40,140 bases of DNA, from the NCBI GenBank assembly GCA_002696645.1, contig NZSA01000056.1:1-40140 (forward strand), given 5' to 3'. The stretch comes from Rhodospirillales bacterium. GTDB lineage: Bacteria; Pseudomonadota; Alphaproteobacteria; UBA8366; Aestuariispiraceae. The notes below the pieces were generated by a model. That model did not search any database. It saw only the letters and a list, made by a program, of their open reading frames with translations, and had not been told where the DNA came from. The position numbers and the translations under genes were made by a program. Shown piece after piece: positions 8,923-17,746 of the stretch; position 1 is the stretch's first letter; the number at the start of each line of letters is the position of its first letter.

Positions 8923-9997
8923 CGCTCAATTCCCCCGATCGCATGACGATGGCGTCCGATGCGTTGAACCCGATCTTCGCGCGGCCTTCCAGCTCTTTGT
9001 GCTGACCCAGATTGGCTTCATGGACGATGATGGAGCCTGTGTTGGTCTTAAAAAACAGATTGACGAAGGCACCTTCCAGATCGCGGCGCTCAAAATCCAC
9101 GTCGAAGGTATTGTCCAGGGCCGCTCCGTTCAGCAGTTTTGTGCGCTCTGGCCTGACGAATACCATGGCCTTGTCGCCAACAGTTGCCTTGTCCTGATTG
9201 ATACCGCGAATTGCACCCTGCTGGGTTTCAACGACGGCATATCCGTCTTGGAGGTCCGAAATCTTGCCCTCAAGGACGTTGTTTTCGCCAACGAAGGTCG
9301 CCACGAAGGGCGTCCGGGGATGGGCGTAGAGATTATCGACGGTATCAACCTGTTCCACCACTCCGGCCTTCATCACCGCAATCCGGTCGGACATGGTTAG
9401 GGCTTCGCCTTGATCATGGGTAATGAAGATGAAGGTAACGCCGGTTTTGCGCTGAATTTCCTTCAATTCGGCGCGCATATACTGGCGCAGTTTCAAATCC
9501 AGCGCTGACAATGGCTCGTCCAGCAACAGAACGGCGGGTTCCACGGCCAGGGCGCGGGCGATGGCGACGCGTTGCTTCTGGCCGCCAGATAATTCGTTGG
9601 GGGTTTTTTCTTCATGCCCCTGCAGACCAACCAGCGCCATCAGTTCATAGGCGCGGTCGCGACGCTTGGCCTTTGCAACACCCCGGGCTTCCAAACCAAA
9701 GGCAACATTCTCCCAATTGGTCATCAGGGGAAACAGGGCAAGATTCTGGAAAATCAGGGCTGTGGGGCGTTTCGCAGGCCCCAGGCCATTCATCTGTTCC
9801 CCGCCGATCAACACCCGGCCTTCGCTGGGATCAATGAACCCCGAAACCATGCGCAGGATCGTGGTCTTCCCACATCCTGATGGCCCTAGAATAGAAAAAA
9901 ACTCACCGGCTTCGATTGTTAAATTGGTTTGCTGGACGGCTGTGAAGCTTCCAAAACGCATCACAACATCTTCCAGACGAACATCTTTCCCGCGCAT
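8915..9997 (-). CDS. potA: Polyamine-type ABC transporter ATP-binding protein (PotA/PotG)
   Basis: ATPase that energises the importer. The ATG at 9997 (MRGKDVRLEDV) has a GGGGG ribosome-binding sequence about five bases upstream; a TTG four codons earlier is less likely. Length is then 360 residues. Walker A GPSGCGKT is at 38-45, the Q-loop at Q84, the signature LSGGQ at 136-140, Walker B LLLDE at 157-161, and the switch histidine at 194. The C-terminal part from about residue 230 is the TOBE-like domain common to PotA and FbpC families. It overlaps the permease gene by 8 bases. A hairpin lies between it and the upstream binding-protein gene. The related ferric and thiosulfate transport ATPases are alternatives, but the neighbouring PotD-like protein favours polyamines. 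Confidence 0.9.
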   Translation of the reverse strand: MRGKDVRLEDVVMRFGSFTAVQQTNLTIEAGEFFSILGPSGCGKTTILRMVSGFIDPSEGRVLIGGEQMNGLGPAKRPTALIFQNLALFPLMTNWENVAFGLEARGVAKAKRRDRAYELMALVGLQGHEEKTPNELSGGQKQRVAIARALAVEPAVLLLDEPLSALDLKLRQYMRAELKEIQRKTGVTFIFITHDQGEALTMSDRIAVMKAGVVEQVDTVDNLYAHPRTPFVATFVGENNVLEGKISDLQDGYAVVETQQGAIRGINQDKATVGDKAMVFVRPERTKLLNGAALDNTFDVDFERRDLEGAFVNLFFKTNTGSIIVHEANLGQHKELEGRAKIGFNASDAIVMRSGELSDE

Positions 9998-10034
9998 AAA
10001 AGCCCCCAATTCTGAAAAAGTAACGAAAGAAAGT

Positions 10035-10067
10035 GGGGTCCAGGCGTTAAAATATCGCCCGGACCCC
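10035..10067 (-). promoter_or_regulatory. Intercistronic hairpin between binding-protein and ATPase genes
   Basis: An inverted repeat: GGGGTCC at 10035-10041 pairs with GGACCCC at 10061-10067, continued by GGCG (10043-10046) with CGCC (10056-10059) after one A-C mismatch. The loop is the AT-rich TTAAAATAT. On the minus strand it is followed by an interrupted T-rich stretch (ACTTTCTTTCG), so it may act as a partial terminator or as a 3' stabiliser. It begins 13 bases after the binding-protein stop codon. Such hairpins commonly let binding protein be made in excess over the membrane subunits. Confidence 0.65.
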
Positions 10068-10079
10068 GAATAGGACGCG

Positions 10080-11207
10080 TTAGGAGTTGGTGATCTTCTC
10101 TACATATTCCTGACGCAGGGATGCGAAGTATGGGGTGTCAGCCTGCCACCACCACAGATTTGCCAGGGCGGCATCTGTGTAAACTTCGTTGAATTGCTTC
10201 TGGTATTCATCACCGGCAAAGTCCGCAGCACTTTTCACAGCAGAATTATACCCGGTGTTCATGGCGAACATGCCGGCCATTTCCGGCTCCAGCATGGCGT
10301 TGATGAAGGCATAGGCCTGGTCCGTATTGGCTGCGCCGGAGGTCACGCCCATGGAATCCATCCAGGTGATGCCGCCTTCTTTCGGCATGCGGTATTTCCA
10401 TTTTGCATCTTCACGGTTCAGCAACAGGCCGGTCGTATCCCAGGTCTGACCGATCAAGGCGCCGGAATCGGTGAAGGCAGAGGTTGCTTCGGTGGCATTG
10501 TTCCAGAACGCGGCGATGTTTTCCTTATGCGCCAGGATGAATTTGGTGCAGGCATCCCAAACGCGGCGGGCATCTTCTTCAGATTTATAGATGTCCATGG
10601 CGCGGTTGGACGGGACTTCACCGGTTGCGTCCAAATAGATCGCAACGCCCATGATCACGGATTTCTGACGGAAGGCGGATGCACCTTTTGCTTCAGGAAC
10701 CCACAGGGAGCCGAAGGAAACTTCGGCATCGCTCATCGGCATCTTTTCGGAATTGAAGGTAATGGCTTCCGTGCCCCAGTCGAAGGGCAGCAGATAGCGC
10801 TTGCCGCGATAGGTGGCACCCAGATTGAAGGAGTCACGGACCATCGACGGGATGATGTTGTCCATCTTGACCTTGCTTTCATCCAGCGGAGCCAACAGGC
10901 TGTCTGGATAATAGTTCGGGCCGTTGGTGATGGACGGGAAGATCACGTCAAACCCTTTGCCACCGGCGGCGCGCAGCTTGTTTTCGGCTTCGTCGTTGGA
11001 GCCATAGGTCGACAGGTTCACTTTGATACCGGTGTCGCCTTCGAATTTCTGGATCATGTTTTCTTTGATATAGTCACCCCAGGCATAGACATCGACCTGC
11101 CCGGAGGAGGCCAGGGCGTCATGGGCGCGCAGGATGGCAGGCGCAGCAATCGCCACGGCGGTCGCGGCGGCAGAGCTTTTCAGCAGGGAACGGCGAGTCA
11201 CGGACAT
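10080..11207 (-). CDS. potD: Polyamine-type periplasmic binding protein with Tat-like signal
   Basis: Extracytoplasmic solute-binding protein of the PotD/PotF family, first gene of the transporter operon. The ATG at 11207 (MSVTRRSLLK) follows AAGGAA and gives 375 residues; the frame is open 92 codons further upstream without resemblance. The N-terminus has TRRSLLK followed by an Ala-rich hydrophobic stretch and ALA before SSGQVDVYAWGDY, a twin-arginine-type signal with likely cleavage near residue 33. The mature protein shows family segments such as VDVYAWGDYI, KFEGDTGIKVNLSTYGSNDE, DVIFPS, LLPFDWGTEAITFN and GITWMDSMGV. Ligand-contacting Trp, Tyr and acidic residues appear to be present. Putrescine, spermidine or another amine cannot be distinguished by eye; the symbol marks the family. 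Confidence 0.88.
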   Translation of the reverse strand: MSVTRRSLLKSSAAATAVAIAAPAILRAHDALASSGQVDVYAWGDYIKENMIQKFEGDTGIKVNLSTYGSNDEAENKLRAAGGKGFDVIFPSITNGPNYYPDSLLAPLDESKVKMDNIIPSMVRDSFNLGATYRGKRYLLPFDWGTEAITFNSEKMPMSDAEVSFGSLWVPEAKGASAFRQKSVIMGVAIYLDATGEVPSNRAMDIYKSEEDARRVWDACTKFILAHKENIAAFWNNATEATSAFTDSGALIGQTWDTTGLLLNREDAKWKYRMPKEGGITWMDSMGVTSGAANTDQAYAFINAMLEPEMAGMFAMNTGYNSAVKSAADFAGDEYQKQFNEVYTDAALANLWWWQADTPYFASLRQEYVEKITNS

Positions 11208-11461
11208 AGAGTCATTCCTTCTTTCGGTCATTTTTGAAATGTGTAAAGAGCGGTCGTACCGGCATGGTTGACCGATGCGAACTGGCATACCCGCAATGCT
11301 TGACGATCTGGTGAAGGTGCTGTTTCCGTTGCATGACGAAACCATGGACTTCTGGTGACCGGCGTATGACGGTTTCGCGATGCAGCAAGGGGCATGCCGC
11401 AAGTGCTTTTCGGGGTTTGCTTTTTGGATGTATTCTCTGTTCTCAAATCGGATGATGGGCC
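11208..11461. promoter_or_regulatory. Divergent intergenic region, transporter operon / Tag-like gene
   Basis: A 254-base non-coding region between two genes transcribed away from each other, so it must hold promoters for both unless transcription enters from outside. I see no strong pair of -35 and -10 boxes by eye. Reading frames that cross it are upstream extensions of the flanking genes and show no family resemblance. Confidence 0.5.
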
Positions 11462-12175
11462 ATGGCGATAAAATCTTTCGCAAAAATTCATAAACGCGCA
11501 GCCGAACGGAAGGGAGGAGAGGAAGCTCTGGCCCGCTTGGTTTCCCGCGCCCCGGATCCGTCTGAATTGAAAATGCTGGGTGATGACCGCATCCTGGCCG
11601 CGATGGCGAAATGTATCTTTCGGTCGGGCTTTGTCTGGCGGATTATCGATCATAAATGGCCGGGATTTGAAGCGGCGTTTTTGGAGTTTCAGCCGGGTCC
11701 TCTATGCTTTCAGCCCGATGAATTCTGGCATGATCTGGCCAGTGACACCCGCATCGTGCGCCACGCGCAAAAGATCAGGGCGGTTCATGCCAACGCCCTG
11801 TTTGTACAGGACATTGCTGCGGAACATGGCAGTTTTGGCGCATTCCTGGCGGCCTGGCCTCAGGAGGATCAGGTTGGTCTGATGGCGTTCCTGTCAAAGC
11901 GGGGATCCCGCCTGGGGGGTGCCACTGGACAGTACCTCTTGCGCATGGTCGGTTGGGACGCTTTTGTGTTATCTCGCGATGTTGTGGCGGCGATCCGGGA
12001 GGCGGGTATTGATGTTGCCGATATGCCGACATCCAAAGGCGATTTGGCAAAAATTCAGGCGCAATTTAACATCTGGCGCAAGCAATCCGGCCTCAGTGGC
12101 GTGCAAATGTCGCGCATTCTGGCCCTGTCCATTGGTGAAAATTACGATCAGACTGTTTCCCAGGAGGCCGATTAA
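11462..12175 (+). CDS. Divergent 3-methyladenine DNA glycosylase I-like (Tag-like) protein
   Basis: A 237-residue protein that resembles the helical core of Tag, the base-excision enzyme for 3-methyladenine. The matching core is residues about 35-115: a helix ending FRSGFVWRIIDHKWPGFEAAFLEF, then DEFWHDLASDTRIVRHAQKIRAVHANALFV, which parallels the Tag pattern of an RN-K-I-A helix. It differs from E. coli Tag in important ways: the N-terminal Cys-Trp segment is missing, the Glu of the Tag LILEGFQAGLSW motif aligns with C51, and the C-terminal His and Cys zinc ligands are not seen. It may therefore be a distinct subfamily with changed or lost base recognition. It stands alone between the transporter operon and the pirin gene. 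Fold assignment is moderate, activity unknown. Confidence 0.65.
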   Translation: MAIKSFAKIHKRAAERKGGEEALARLVSRAPDPSELKMLGDDRILAAMAKCIFRSGFVWRIIDHKWPGFEAAFLEFQPGPLCFQPDEFWHDLASDTRIVRHAQKIRAVHANALFVQDIAAEHGSFGAFLAAWPQEDQVGLMAFLSKRGSRLGGATGQYLLRMVGWDAFVLSRDVVAAIREAGIDVADMPTSKGDLAKIQAQFNIWRKQSGLSGVQMSRILALSIGENYDQTVSQEAD

Positions 12176-12232
12176 CCCTGTGTCGCGCAGTATTATATAG
12201 AGATAACGAAACAACGACGATGGAGTGGCGCG

Positions 12233-13069
12233 ATGTATATCGGGAAGGTGCTAAAAGGACTGGAAACATCCGATGGTGACGGCGTGCGCCTGACCCGTAT
12301 GATCGGGACACAGCAATGCGACATGATCGATCCTTTTTTGATGCTGGACCGCTTCGACAATAATGATCCCAACGCCTATGTCGGCGGGTTCCCGGATCAT
12401 CCCCATCGTGGCTTCGAAACTGTGACCGTTATGCTGGATGGCCGCTTACGCCATCAGGATTCAACAGGCGGTGCGGGAATCATCGGCCCGGGCGATGTGC
12501 AATGGATGACTGCCGGGCGTGGTATCATCCATTCAGAAATGCCTGAACAGATCGAAGGCCGGATGCGCGGCTTTCAACTATGGGTCAATCTGCCTGCTGC
12601 CGATAAGATGACACCGGCAGGCTATCAGGATCTGACCGCGGACAAGATTCCAACGGTGGAAGGTGACGATTTGTCCGTACATGTCATTGCGGGCACGTAT
12701 CGAGATGTAACCGGCCCGGCCAAAACAGCAACCGCGATCCGCCTGTTGCGCATTAATGCTCAACCGGGCGCAAAGATGTCAATTGACACGCCACCGGGCC
12801 GGAATGCTTTCTTCTGTGTCTATGAAGGCCAAGTCACCGGCCCGTCTGATCAGGGCAAGGACAGTGCTGTCATCGCACCGTCCCTGGCGCAACTGGGCGG
12901 CAGCGGCACTGTGGATGTCACCGCAGGCCCCGACGGTGCCGCCCTGTTCTATGGCGAAGGCACGCCGATCAACGAACCCGTCGCCCGCTATGGCCCGTTT
13001 GTCATGAACACCCGCGATGAACTGATCCAAGCCGTGGAAGACTTTCAGAATGGACGGCTGGCGGGTTAA
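12233..13069 (+). CDS. Pirin family protein
   Basis: A 278-residue bicupin protein of the pirin family. The four metal-binding residues of the N-terminal cupin are all present: H56 and H58 in HPHRGFE, then H100 and E102 in GRGIIHSEMP, matching His56, His58, His101 and Glu103 of human pirin. Bacterial pirins with this site bind iron, and some have quercetin 2,3-dioxygenase activity; others act as regulatory partners. The C-terminal cupin runs from about 165 to 275. TGGAG ends eight bases before the ATG. The gene is 57 bases after the Tag-like gene and 131 bases before trpB, and the sequence gives no link to either. Substrate is unknown. Confidence 0.9.
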   Translation: MYIGKVLKGLETSDGDGVRLTRMIGTQQCDMIDPFLMLDRFDNNDPNAYVGGFPDHPHRGFETVTVMLDGRLRHQDSTGGAGIIGPGDVQWMTAGRGIIHSEMPEQIEGRMRGFQLWVNLPAADKMTPAGYQDLTADKIPTVEGDDLSVHVIAGTYRDVTGPAKTATAIRLLRINAQPGAKMSIDTPPGRNAFFCVYEGQVTGPSDQGKDSAVIAPSLAQLGGSGTVDVTAGPDGAALFYGEGTPINEPVARYGPFVMNTRDELIQAVEDFQNGRLAG

Positions 13070-13200
13070 GAAAACATCGAAATCTTTCACTTGAAATCCA
13101 CTGTATGGACAGGCCCCCGCTGCTGGTTTAGAACCGACCTCGCACAAAATACCCGATTGCGGGCCGTGGGGGGTCACGGAACAGTTAAGGTCTGATACCC

Positions 13201-14412
13201 ATGCAACAGTTAAATTCCTATCGCACCGGTCCGGATGAAAGCGGGCGTTTTGGTCTTTATGGCGGGCGCTTCGTCGCGGAGACCTTGATGCCGCTGATCC
13301 TTCAGGTCCAGCAAGCCTATGAAGATGCCAAGGCGGATCCAAGCTTTCAGGCGGAAATCGACTATTATGCAAAGCATTATGTCGGTCGGCCCAGCCCGCT
13401 GTATTTTGCCAAGCGCATGACCGAGCATCTGGGCGGCGCGAAAATCTATTTCAAGCGCGATGAGCTGAACCATACCGGCAGCCACAAGATTAACAATGTC
13501 ATGGGCCAGATCCTGCTGGCGCGCCGCATGGGTAAGACCCGCATCATTGCCGAAACCGGCGCGGGTCAGCACGGTGTTGCGACCGCAACGGCCTGTGCGC
13601 TGTTTGATATGCCCTGCAAGGTTTATATGGGGTCTGTTGATGTGGCCCGCCAATCCCCCAATGTCTTTCGCATGAAGCTGCTGGGTGCCGAGGTCGAGGC
13701 GGTGGAAAGCGGATCGAAGACCTTGAAGGATGCCTTGAACGAAGCGATGCGCGATTGGGTCGCGAATGTCGAAGATACGTTCTACATCATCGGGACGGTG
13801 GCCGGACCCCATCCTTATCCCGCCATGGTGCGCGACTTCCAATCCGTGATTGGCAATGAAACCAAAGAACAGATGATGGAAGCGGAAGGCCGTCTACCCG
13901 ACACTTTGGTCGCCTGTATCGGCGGCGGGTCGAATGCGATGGGCCTGTTCCATCCGTTCCTGGACGACAAATCCGTCAATATCATCGGTGTTGAAGCCGC
14001 CGGTAAGGGAATAGAGACAGGAGAGCATGCTGCCTCTTTGACCGGCGGGCGCCCAGGCGTCCTGCATGGCAACCGCATGTATCTGATCCAGGATGAGGAT
14101 GGTCAGGTGGTCGAACCTTATTCGATTTCTGCCGGGCTGGATTATCCAGGCATCGGGCCGGAACATTCCTGGTTGAAGGATACAGGCCGTGTGACCTATG
14201 CGTCGGCGACTGATATGGACGCGGTTGAGGCGTTTCAGTTCTGTTGCAAGATGGAGGGGATCATCCCCGCGCTGGAGCCGTCCCACGCCCTGGCCCATGT
14301 CATGCGGATCGCGCCTGACCTGCCAAAAGATCATATCATCGTGATGAATTTATGCGGTCGGGGGGACAAGGACGTCACCACCATCGCCAATCTGTTAGGG
14401 GTGAAGCTGTGA
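13201..14412 (+). CDS. trpB: Tryptophan synthase beta chain
   Basis: PLP enzyme that joins indole and serine to make tryptophan, working as an alpha2-beta2 complex with TrpA. The 403-residue length is normal. The PLP lysine is K96 in HTGSHKINN, the catalytic glutamate is E118 in AETGAGQHG, and the phosphate-binding loop is GGGSNAMG at 241-248. AAGG stands about ten bases before the ATG. The trpA start codon overlaps its stop (GTGA), so the pair is translationally coupled. trpF, often found directly upstream in Alphaproteobacteria, is not here; a pirin gene occupies that side. No leader peptide rich in Trp codons is seen in the 131 bases upstream. Confidence 0.98.
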   Translation: MQQLNSYRTGPDESGRFGLYGGRFVAETLMPLILQVQQAYEDAKADPSFQAEIDYYAKHYVGRPSPLYFAKRMTEHLGGAKIYFKRDELNHTGSHKINNVMGQILLARRMGKTRIIAETGAGQHGVATATACALFDMPCKVYMGSVDVARQSPNVFRMKLLGAEVEAVESGSKTLKDALNEAMRDWVANVEDTFYIIGTVAGPHPYPAMVRDFQSVIGNETKEQMMEAEGRLPDTLVACIGGGSNAMGLFHPFLDDKSVNIIGVEAAGKGIETGEHAASLTGGRPGVLHGNRMYLIQDEDGQVVEPYSISAGLDYPGIGPEHSWLKDTGRVTYASATDMDAVEAFQFCCKMEGIIPALEPSHALAHVMRIAPDLPKDHIIVMNLCGRGDKDVTTIANLLGVKL

Positions 14413-15272
14413 GTGAGGCGGCAGTGACTGAGGCGGCAGTGGCGATTGCGCCGGATTCAGGGCGCATTGCGGCGCGATTTGCGGCGCTGAAGGCGGAAGG
14501 GCGCGGCGGACTGGTTACTTATATCACCGCAGGCGATCCGAATTACGAAACCGGGTTGGAAATTCTGCTGGGCCTGCCGGATGCAGGGGCGGATATCGTT
14601 GAAATCGGTATGCCCTTCACTGATCCCATGGCCGACGGACCGGCAATTCAGGCAGCGGGCCTGCGCGCCCTGCATAATGGTCAGACGATGAAGAAGACCC
14701 TGGCGATGGCGACCGCATTCCGGGCCAGACATCCTGAAACACCGCTGGTGCTGATGGGCTATTACAACCCGATCTATTCCTATGGCGTGGATCGGTTCCT
14801 ACAGGATGCCATCGCTGCGGGGATTGATGGTTTGATCGTGGTCGATCTGCCACCGGAAGAAGATGTTGAATTGTGCATTCCAGCCCTGCAGGCCGGGGTG
14901 AATTTCATCCGACTGGCGACGCCCACGACCGATGACAAACGCCTGCCAAAGGTGCTGCAGAACACATCTGGTTTTGTCTATTACGTGTCGATCCGGGGGA
15001 TCACCGGGACGAAAGAAATACAGGCCGATCCGGTGCGGGGGGCCGTCGCGCGGATCAGACGGCACACGGATCTGCCGATTGTCGTGGGCTTTGGCATTCG
15101 CAGCCCAGAGCAGGCCCGTGAAATTTCGCGGGCAGCCGATGCGGCGGTCATCGGGTCTGCGATTATCGAACAGGTTAAGGCGAATCTGGATGATCAAGGG
15201 GCTCCCTTGCCAGGATGCACCCAGGCCGTGCTAGACTATGTTGCCGCACTGGCCGATGGCGTGCGAAGCTAA
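14409..15272 (+). CDS. trpA: Tryptophan synthase alpha chain
   Basis: Cleaves indole-3-glycerol phosphate and channels indole to TrpB. I start it at the GTG at 14409, which overlaps the trpB stop as GTGA and has AGGGG about eight bases upstream; an ATG at 14352 in the same frame lies deep inside trpB and is less likely. This gives 287 residues. The catalytic acids are E65 (VEIGMPF) and D76 (TDPMADGP), corresponding to Glu49 and Asp60 of the E. coli or Salmonella enzyme. The phosphate-binding end GFGIRSPEQ is present. The first residues ([10 protein letters not shown]) are encoded by a short DNA duplication and look like a non-conserved N-terminal tail. accD follows after 42 bases. Confidence 0.97.
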   Translation: MSEAAVTEAAVAIAPDSGRIAARFAALKAEGRGGLVTYITAGDPNYETGLEILLGLPDAGADIVEIGMPFTDPMADGPAIQAAGLRALHNGQTMKKTLAMATAFRARHPETPLVLMGYYNPIYSYGVDRFLQDAIAAGIDGLIVVDLPPEEDVELCIPALQAGVNFIRLATPTTDDKRLPKVLQNTSGFVYYVSIRGITGTKEIQADPVRGAVARIRRHTDLPIVVGFGIRSPEQAREISRAADAAVIGSAIIEQVKANLDDQGAPLPGCTQAVLDYVAALADGVRS

Positions 15273-15314
15273 CGTTAGACCAACACAATCAGGATCAGAG
15301 GGGCTAACCGGTTC

Positions 15315-16304
15315 ATGAACTGGCTTACCAATTGGGTGAAACCGAAGATCAAGGCACTGGTGGGTGAATCCGATGTGCCAGATAATCTATGGCATAAATG
15401 TCCAAGCTGCGGACAGATGATCTTTCATCGGGATTTGGAAAGCCATCTGCATGTCTGTCAGCATTGCGGCTATCACCTGCGCTTGCCCCTGACCAAGCGG
15501 CTGGATCATCTGTTTGATGATGCGGACTATACCCGCATCCAACTGCCTCGGGTGAAGATCGACCCGCTGAAATTCCGCGATAAAAAGCGCTATACAGACC
15601 GTTTGAAGGATGCCCAGGCGAAAACCGATGGCGGGGATGCCATCGTTGTTGCCCACGGGAAACTGCTGGGTCAGAAGGTCGTCGTTGCCGCGTTCAATTT
15701 TGATTTCATGGGCGGGTCCATGGGCATGGCGGTGGGTGAGGGCATGCTGGCTGCGGCCCGTCTGGCTGTGATGCAAAAGGCCCCGTTGATTGCGATTCCT
15801 TCCTCTGGTGGGGCGCGGATGCAGGAAGGGTTCCTGTCCTTGATGCAGCTTCCCCGCACGACCATTGCGGTGGAAGAAGTGAAAGAGGCGGGATTGCCCT
15901 ATATCGTCATGTTGACCGACCCGACGACGGGCGGCGTGTCTGCCAGTTTCGCGATGCTGGGCGATATCCACATGGCGGAACCGGGCGCGCGCATCGGGTT
16001 CGCAGGGCGGCGCGTGATCGAACAGACGGTGCGGGAAACCCTGCCCGAAGGCTTCCAAACGGCGGAATATTTGCTGGATCATGGCATGGTCGATCTGGTC
16101 GTGCCGCGGTCGAAACAGCGTGAAACCCTGCATGGGCTGATCACGTTGCTGATGGCGGGGCGCACCATTGACACAGGCAATGGAAAAGCTGCGGATAAAG
16201 CGACGTCGGGCACGGGCCAGGATTTGGATATTCCAACGCCTGACGCGTCTCAGCCAACCGATCAAACAGCAAACCCGGCTGGAAAGACTGTCGCCAAGAC
16301 CTGA
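15315..16304 (+). CDS. accD: Acetyl-CoA carboxylase carboxyltransferase subunit beta
   Basis: Beta part of the carboxyltransferase that makes malonyl-CoA for fatty acid synthesis, partner of AccA. The N-terminal zinc ribbon has C29, C32, C48 and C51. The crotonase-like carboxyltransferase core runs from about 75 to 285, including GGSMGMAVGEG, IPSSGGARMQEG and DPTTGGVSASFAMLGDI. The C-terminal 35 residues are a low-complexity tail rich in Thr, Pro and Ala, common in alphaproteobacterial AccD. A ribosome-binding sequence AGAGGGG precedes the ATG. The trpB-trpA-accD-folC order is frequent in this class, and all spacings are short, so these four genes probably form one transcript. Confidence 0.97.
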   Translation: MNWLTNWVKPKIKALVGESDVPDNLWHKCPSCGQMIFHRDLESHLHVCQHCGYHLRLPLTKRLDHLFDDADYTRIQLPRVKIDPLKFRDKKRYTDRLKDAQAKTDGGDAIVVAHGKLLGQKVVVAAFNFDFMGGSMGMAVGEGMLAAARLAVMQKAPLIAIPSSGGARMQEGFLSLMQLPRTTIAVEEVKEAGLPYIVMLTDPTTGGVSASFAMLGDIHMAEPGARIGFAGRRVIEQTVRETLPEGFQTAEYLLDHGMVDLVVPRSKQRETLHGLITLLMAGRTIDTGNGKAADKATSGTGQDLDIPTPDASQPTDQTANPAGKTVAKT

Positions 16305-16346
16305 CAGGTTTCGCACCCGTTCATTTGAAAAGGCGTTGCGTTCTCC

Positions 16347-17678
16347 ATGATCGCCCCTGAACAAACCTCTCTGTCTGATGTCGGCGCGCAGGGCAGCGAC
16401 GAGATATTGTCGCGCCTGATGCAGTTGCACCCCAAGGTGATTGATTTGTCCTTGGGGCGTACCCAGGACCTACTGGATCGGTTGGGGCGCCCCCAGGACC
16501 GACTGCCACCCGTCGTGCATGTGGCGGGCACCAATGGCAAGGGATCGACCATCGCGACCTTGCGTGCCATTGCACAGGCCGCAGGCTACCGCGTGCATGT
16601 CTATACATCCCCCCATCTGTCGCGGTTTCATGAGCGGATACGCCTTGCAGGGCGATTGATTGATGAAGAGGCATTGCAGGCCTTGCTGAGCGACTGTGAA
16701 ACCGTCAATGAAGGCCGCCCGATCACTTTTTTTGAGATCACGACCTGTGCCGCCTTTAAGGCATTTTCGGAAACACCGGGGGATCTGTTGTTGCTGGAAA
16801 CGGGCCTGGGGGGAAGGCTGGATTCTACCAATGTCGTCGACCACCCGGCCGCCACAATAATCACCCCGATCTCTATGGATCATATCCAGTTTCTGGGCGA
16901 CAGCCTGGCAGCCATTGCGGGGGAAAAGGCGGCGATACAGAAATCTGGAACCCCATCGGTCATTGGTCCCCAGGACCCGGTCGCGCAGCAGGTTCTGACT
17001 GATTATGCACAACGGGTGGGGGCCCCCTTGCTGCGGCATGGGCTGGAATGGTCCGTCGCCGAAGGCCCGGATGGCGGCTATCGGTTTGACAGCGCGGCCT
17101 GGTCTGGCCAGTTGCCGCGCCCGAACCTGCCTGGTGCCCATCAACAGGCCAATACAGCCACCGCCGTCGCCGCCGCCCTGGTCCTGCGGGATCAGGGGTT
17201 CGATCTTCCGGATCAGGCGATTCGCGAGGGATTGCGCCAGATCGAATGGCCCGCCCGGCTGCAAACCTTGACAAAGGGCCCGTTGAAGCGCGCCTTGCCC
17301 GACTGGACCGTAACGCTGGATGGCGGCCACAATGCCGCTGCTGGTCTTGCGTTGGCCGATGAAATCGCCCGTTGGGATCGATCCATCCCGGTTCATGTGA
17401 TTTGCGGTATGATGAACAGCAAGGCGGCGGTCGACTTCCTGCGGCCCTTTGCACCTCTGATTGCCAGTTTTCAGGCGGTCACCATCCCGGGGGAGGAAAA
17501 CAGTTTTTCCGCCACAGAACTATGCGCAATGGCAAAAGAAGCGGGATTGCCCGACCCGTCCACCGCCGGAAGCGCCTTGGAGGCGGCGGAAAGATTGGCA
17601 AAACACCAGCAAGGGGCCCATCTGTTGATCTGTGGGTCGCTGTATCTGGCGGGACGCCTTCTGGTGGAAAATTCTTAG
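16347..17678 (+). CDS. folC: Folylpolyglutamate / dihydrofolate synthase
   Basis: ATP-dependent ligase that adds glutamate to dihydropteroate and then further glutamates to folates. The 443-residue length is normal. The P-loop GTNGKGST is at 61-68. The Mur-ligase-like central domain includes FFEITTCAAF, LETGLGGRLDSTN and TPISMDHIQFLG, and the C-terminal domain holds LDGGHNAAA. The gene starts 43 bases after accD, on the same strand, and is the last of the trpB-trpA-accD-folC run. Members of the class usually combine both activities in one protein, so FPGS and DHFS roles are both expected. Confidence 0.96.
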   Translation: MIAPEQTSLSDVGAQGSDEILSRLMQLHPKVIDLSLGRTQDLLDRLGRPQDRLPPVVHVAGTNGKGSTIATLRAIAQAAGYRVHVYTSPHLSRFHERIRLAGRLIDEEALQALLSDCETVNEGRPITFFEITTCAAFKAFSETPGDLLLLETGLGGRLDSTNVVDHPAATIITPISMDHIQFLGDSLAAIAGEKAAIQKSGTPSVIGPQDPVAQQVLTDYAQRVGAPLLRHGLEWSVAEGPDGGYRFDSAAWSGQLPRPNLPGAHQQANTATAVAAALVLRDQGFDLPDQAIREGLRQIEWPARLQTLTKGPLKRALPDWTVTLDGGHNAAAGLALADEIARWDRSIPVHVICGMMNSKAAVDFLRPFAPLIASFQAVTIPGEENSFSATELCAMAKEAGLPDPSTAGSALEAAERLAKHQQGAHLLICGSLYLAGRLLVENS

Positions 17679-17746
17679 GGCTTCCCCAAATCTAATGATA
17701 AGCTTTGGCCATAAGAAACAGCATTAATACGGCTAGTGGGGATGAA

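Noticed and set aside
10194-11237. 347-codon plus-strand frame opposite the binding-protein gene
   Set aside because: Shadow frame with repetitive Gly/His/Phe composition; the minus strand encodes a clear PotD-like protein with a signal sequence.
13070-13200. Trp leader peptide or attenuator before trpB
   Set aside because: No short frame with adjacent Trp codons and no terminator hairpin with a T run.
15387-16430. Long minus-strand frame (347 codons) opposite accD
   Set aside because: Shadow of accD and the folC start, with no recognisable domain.
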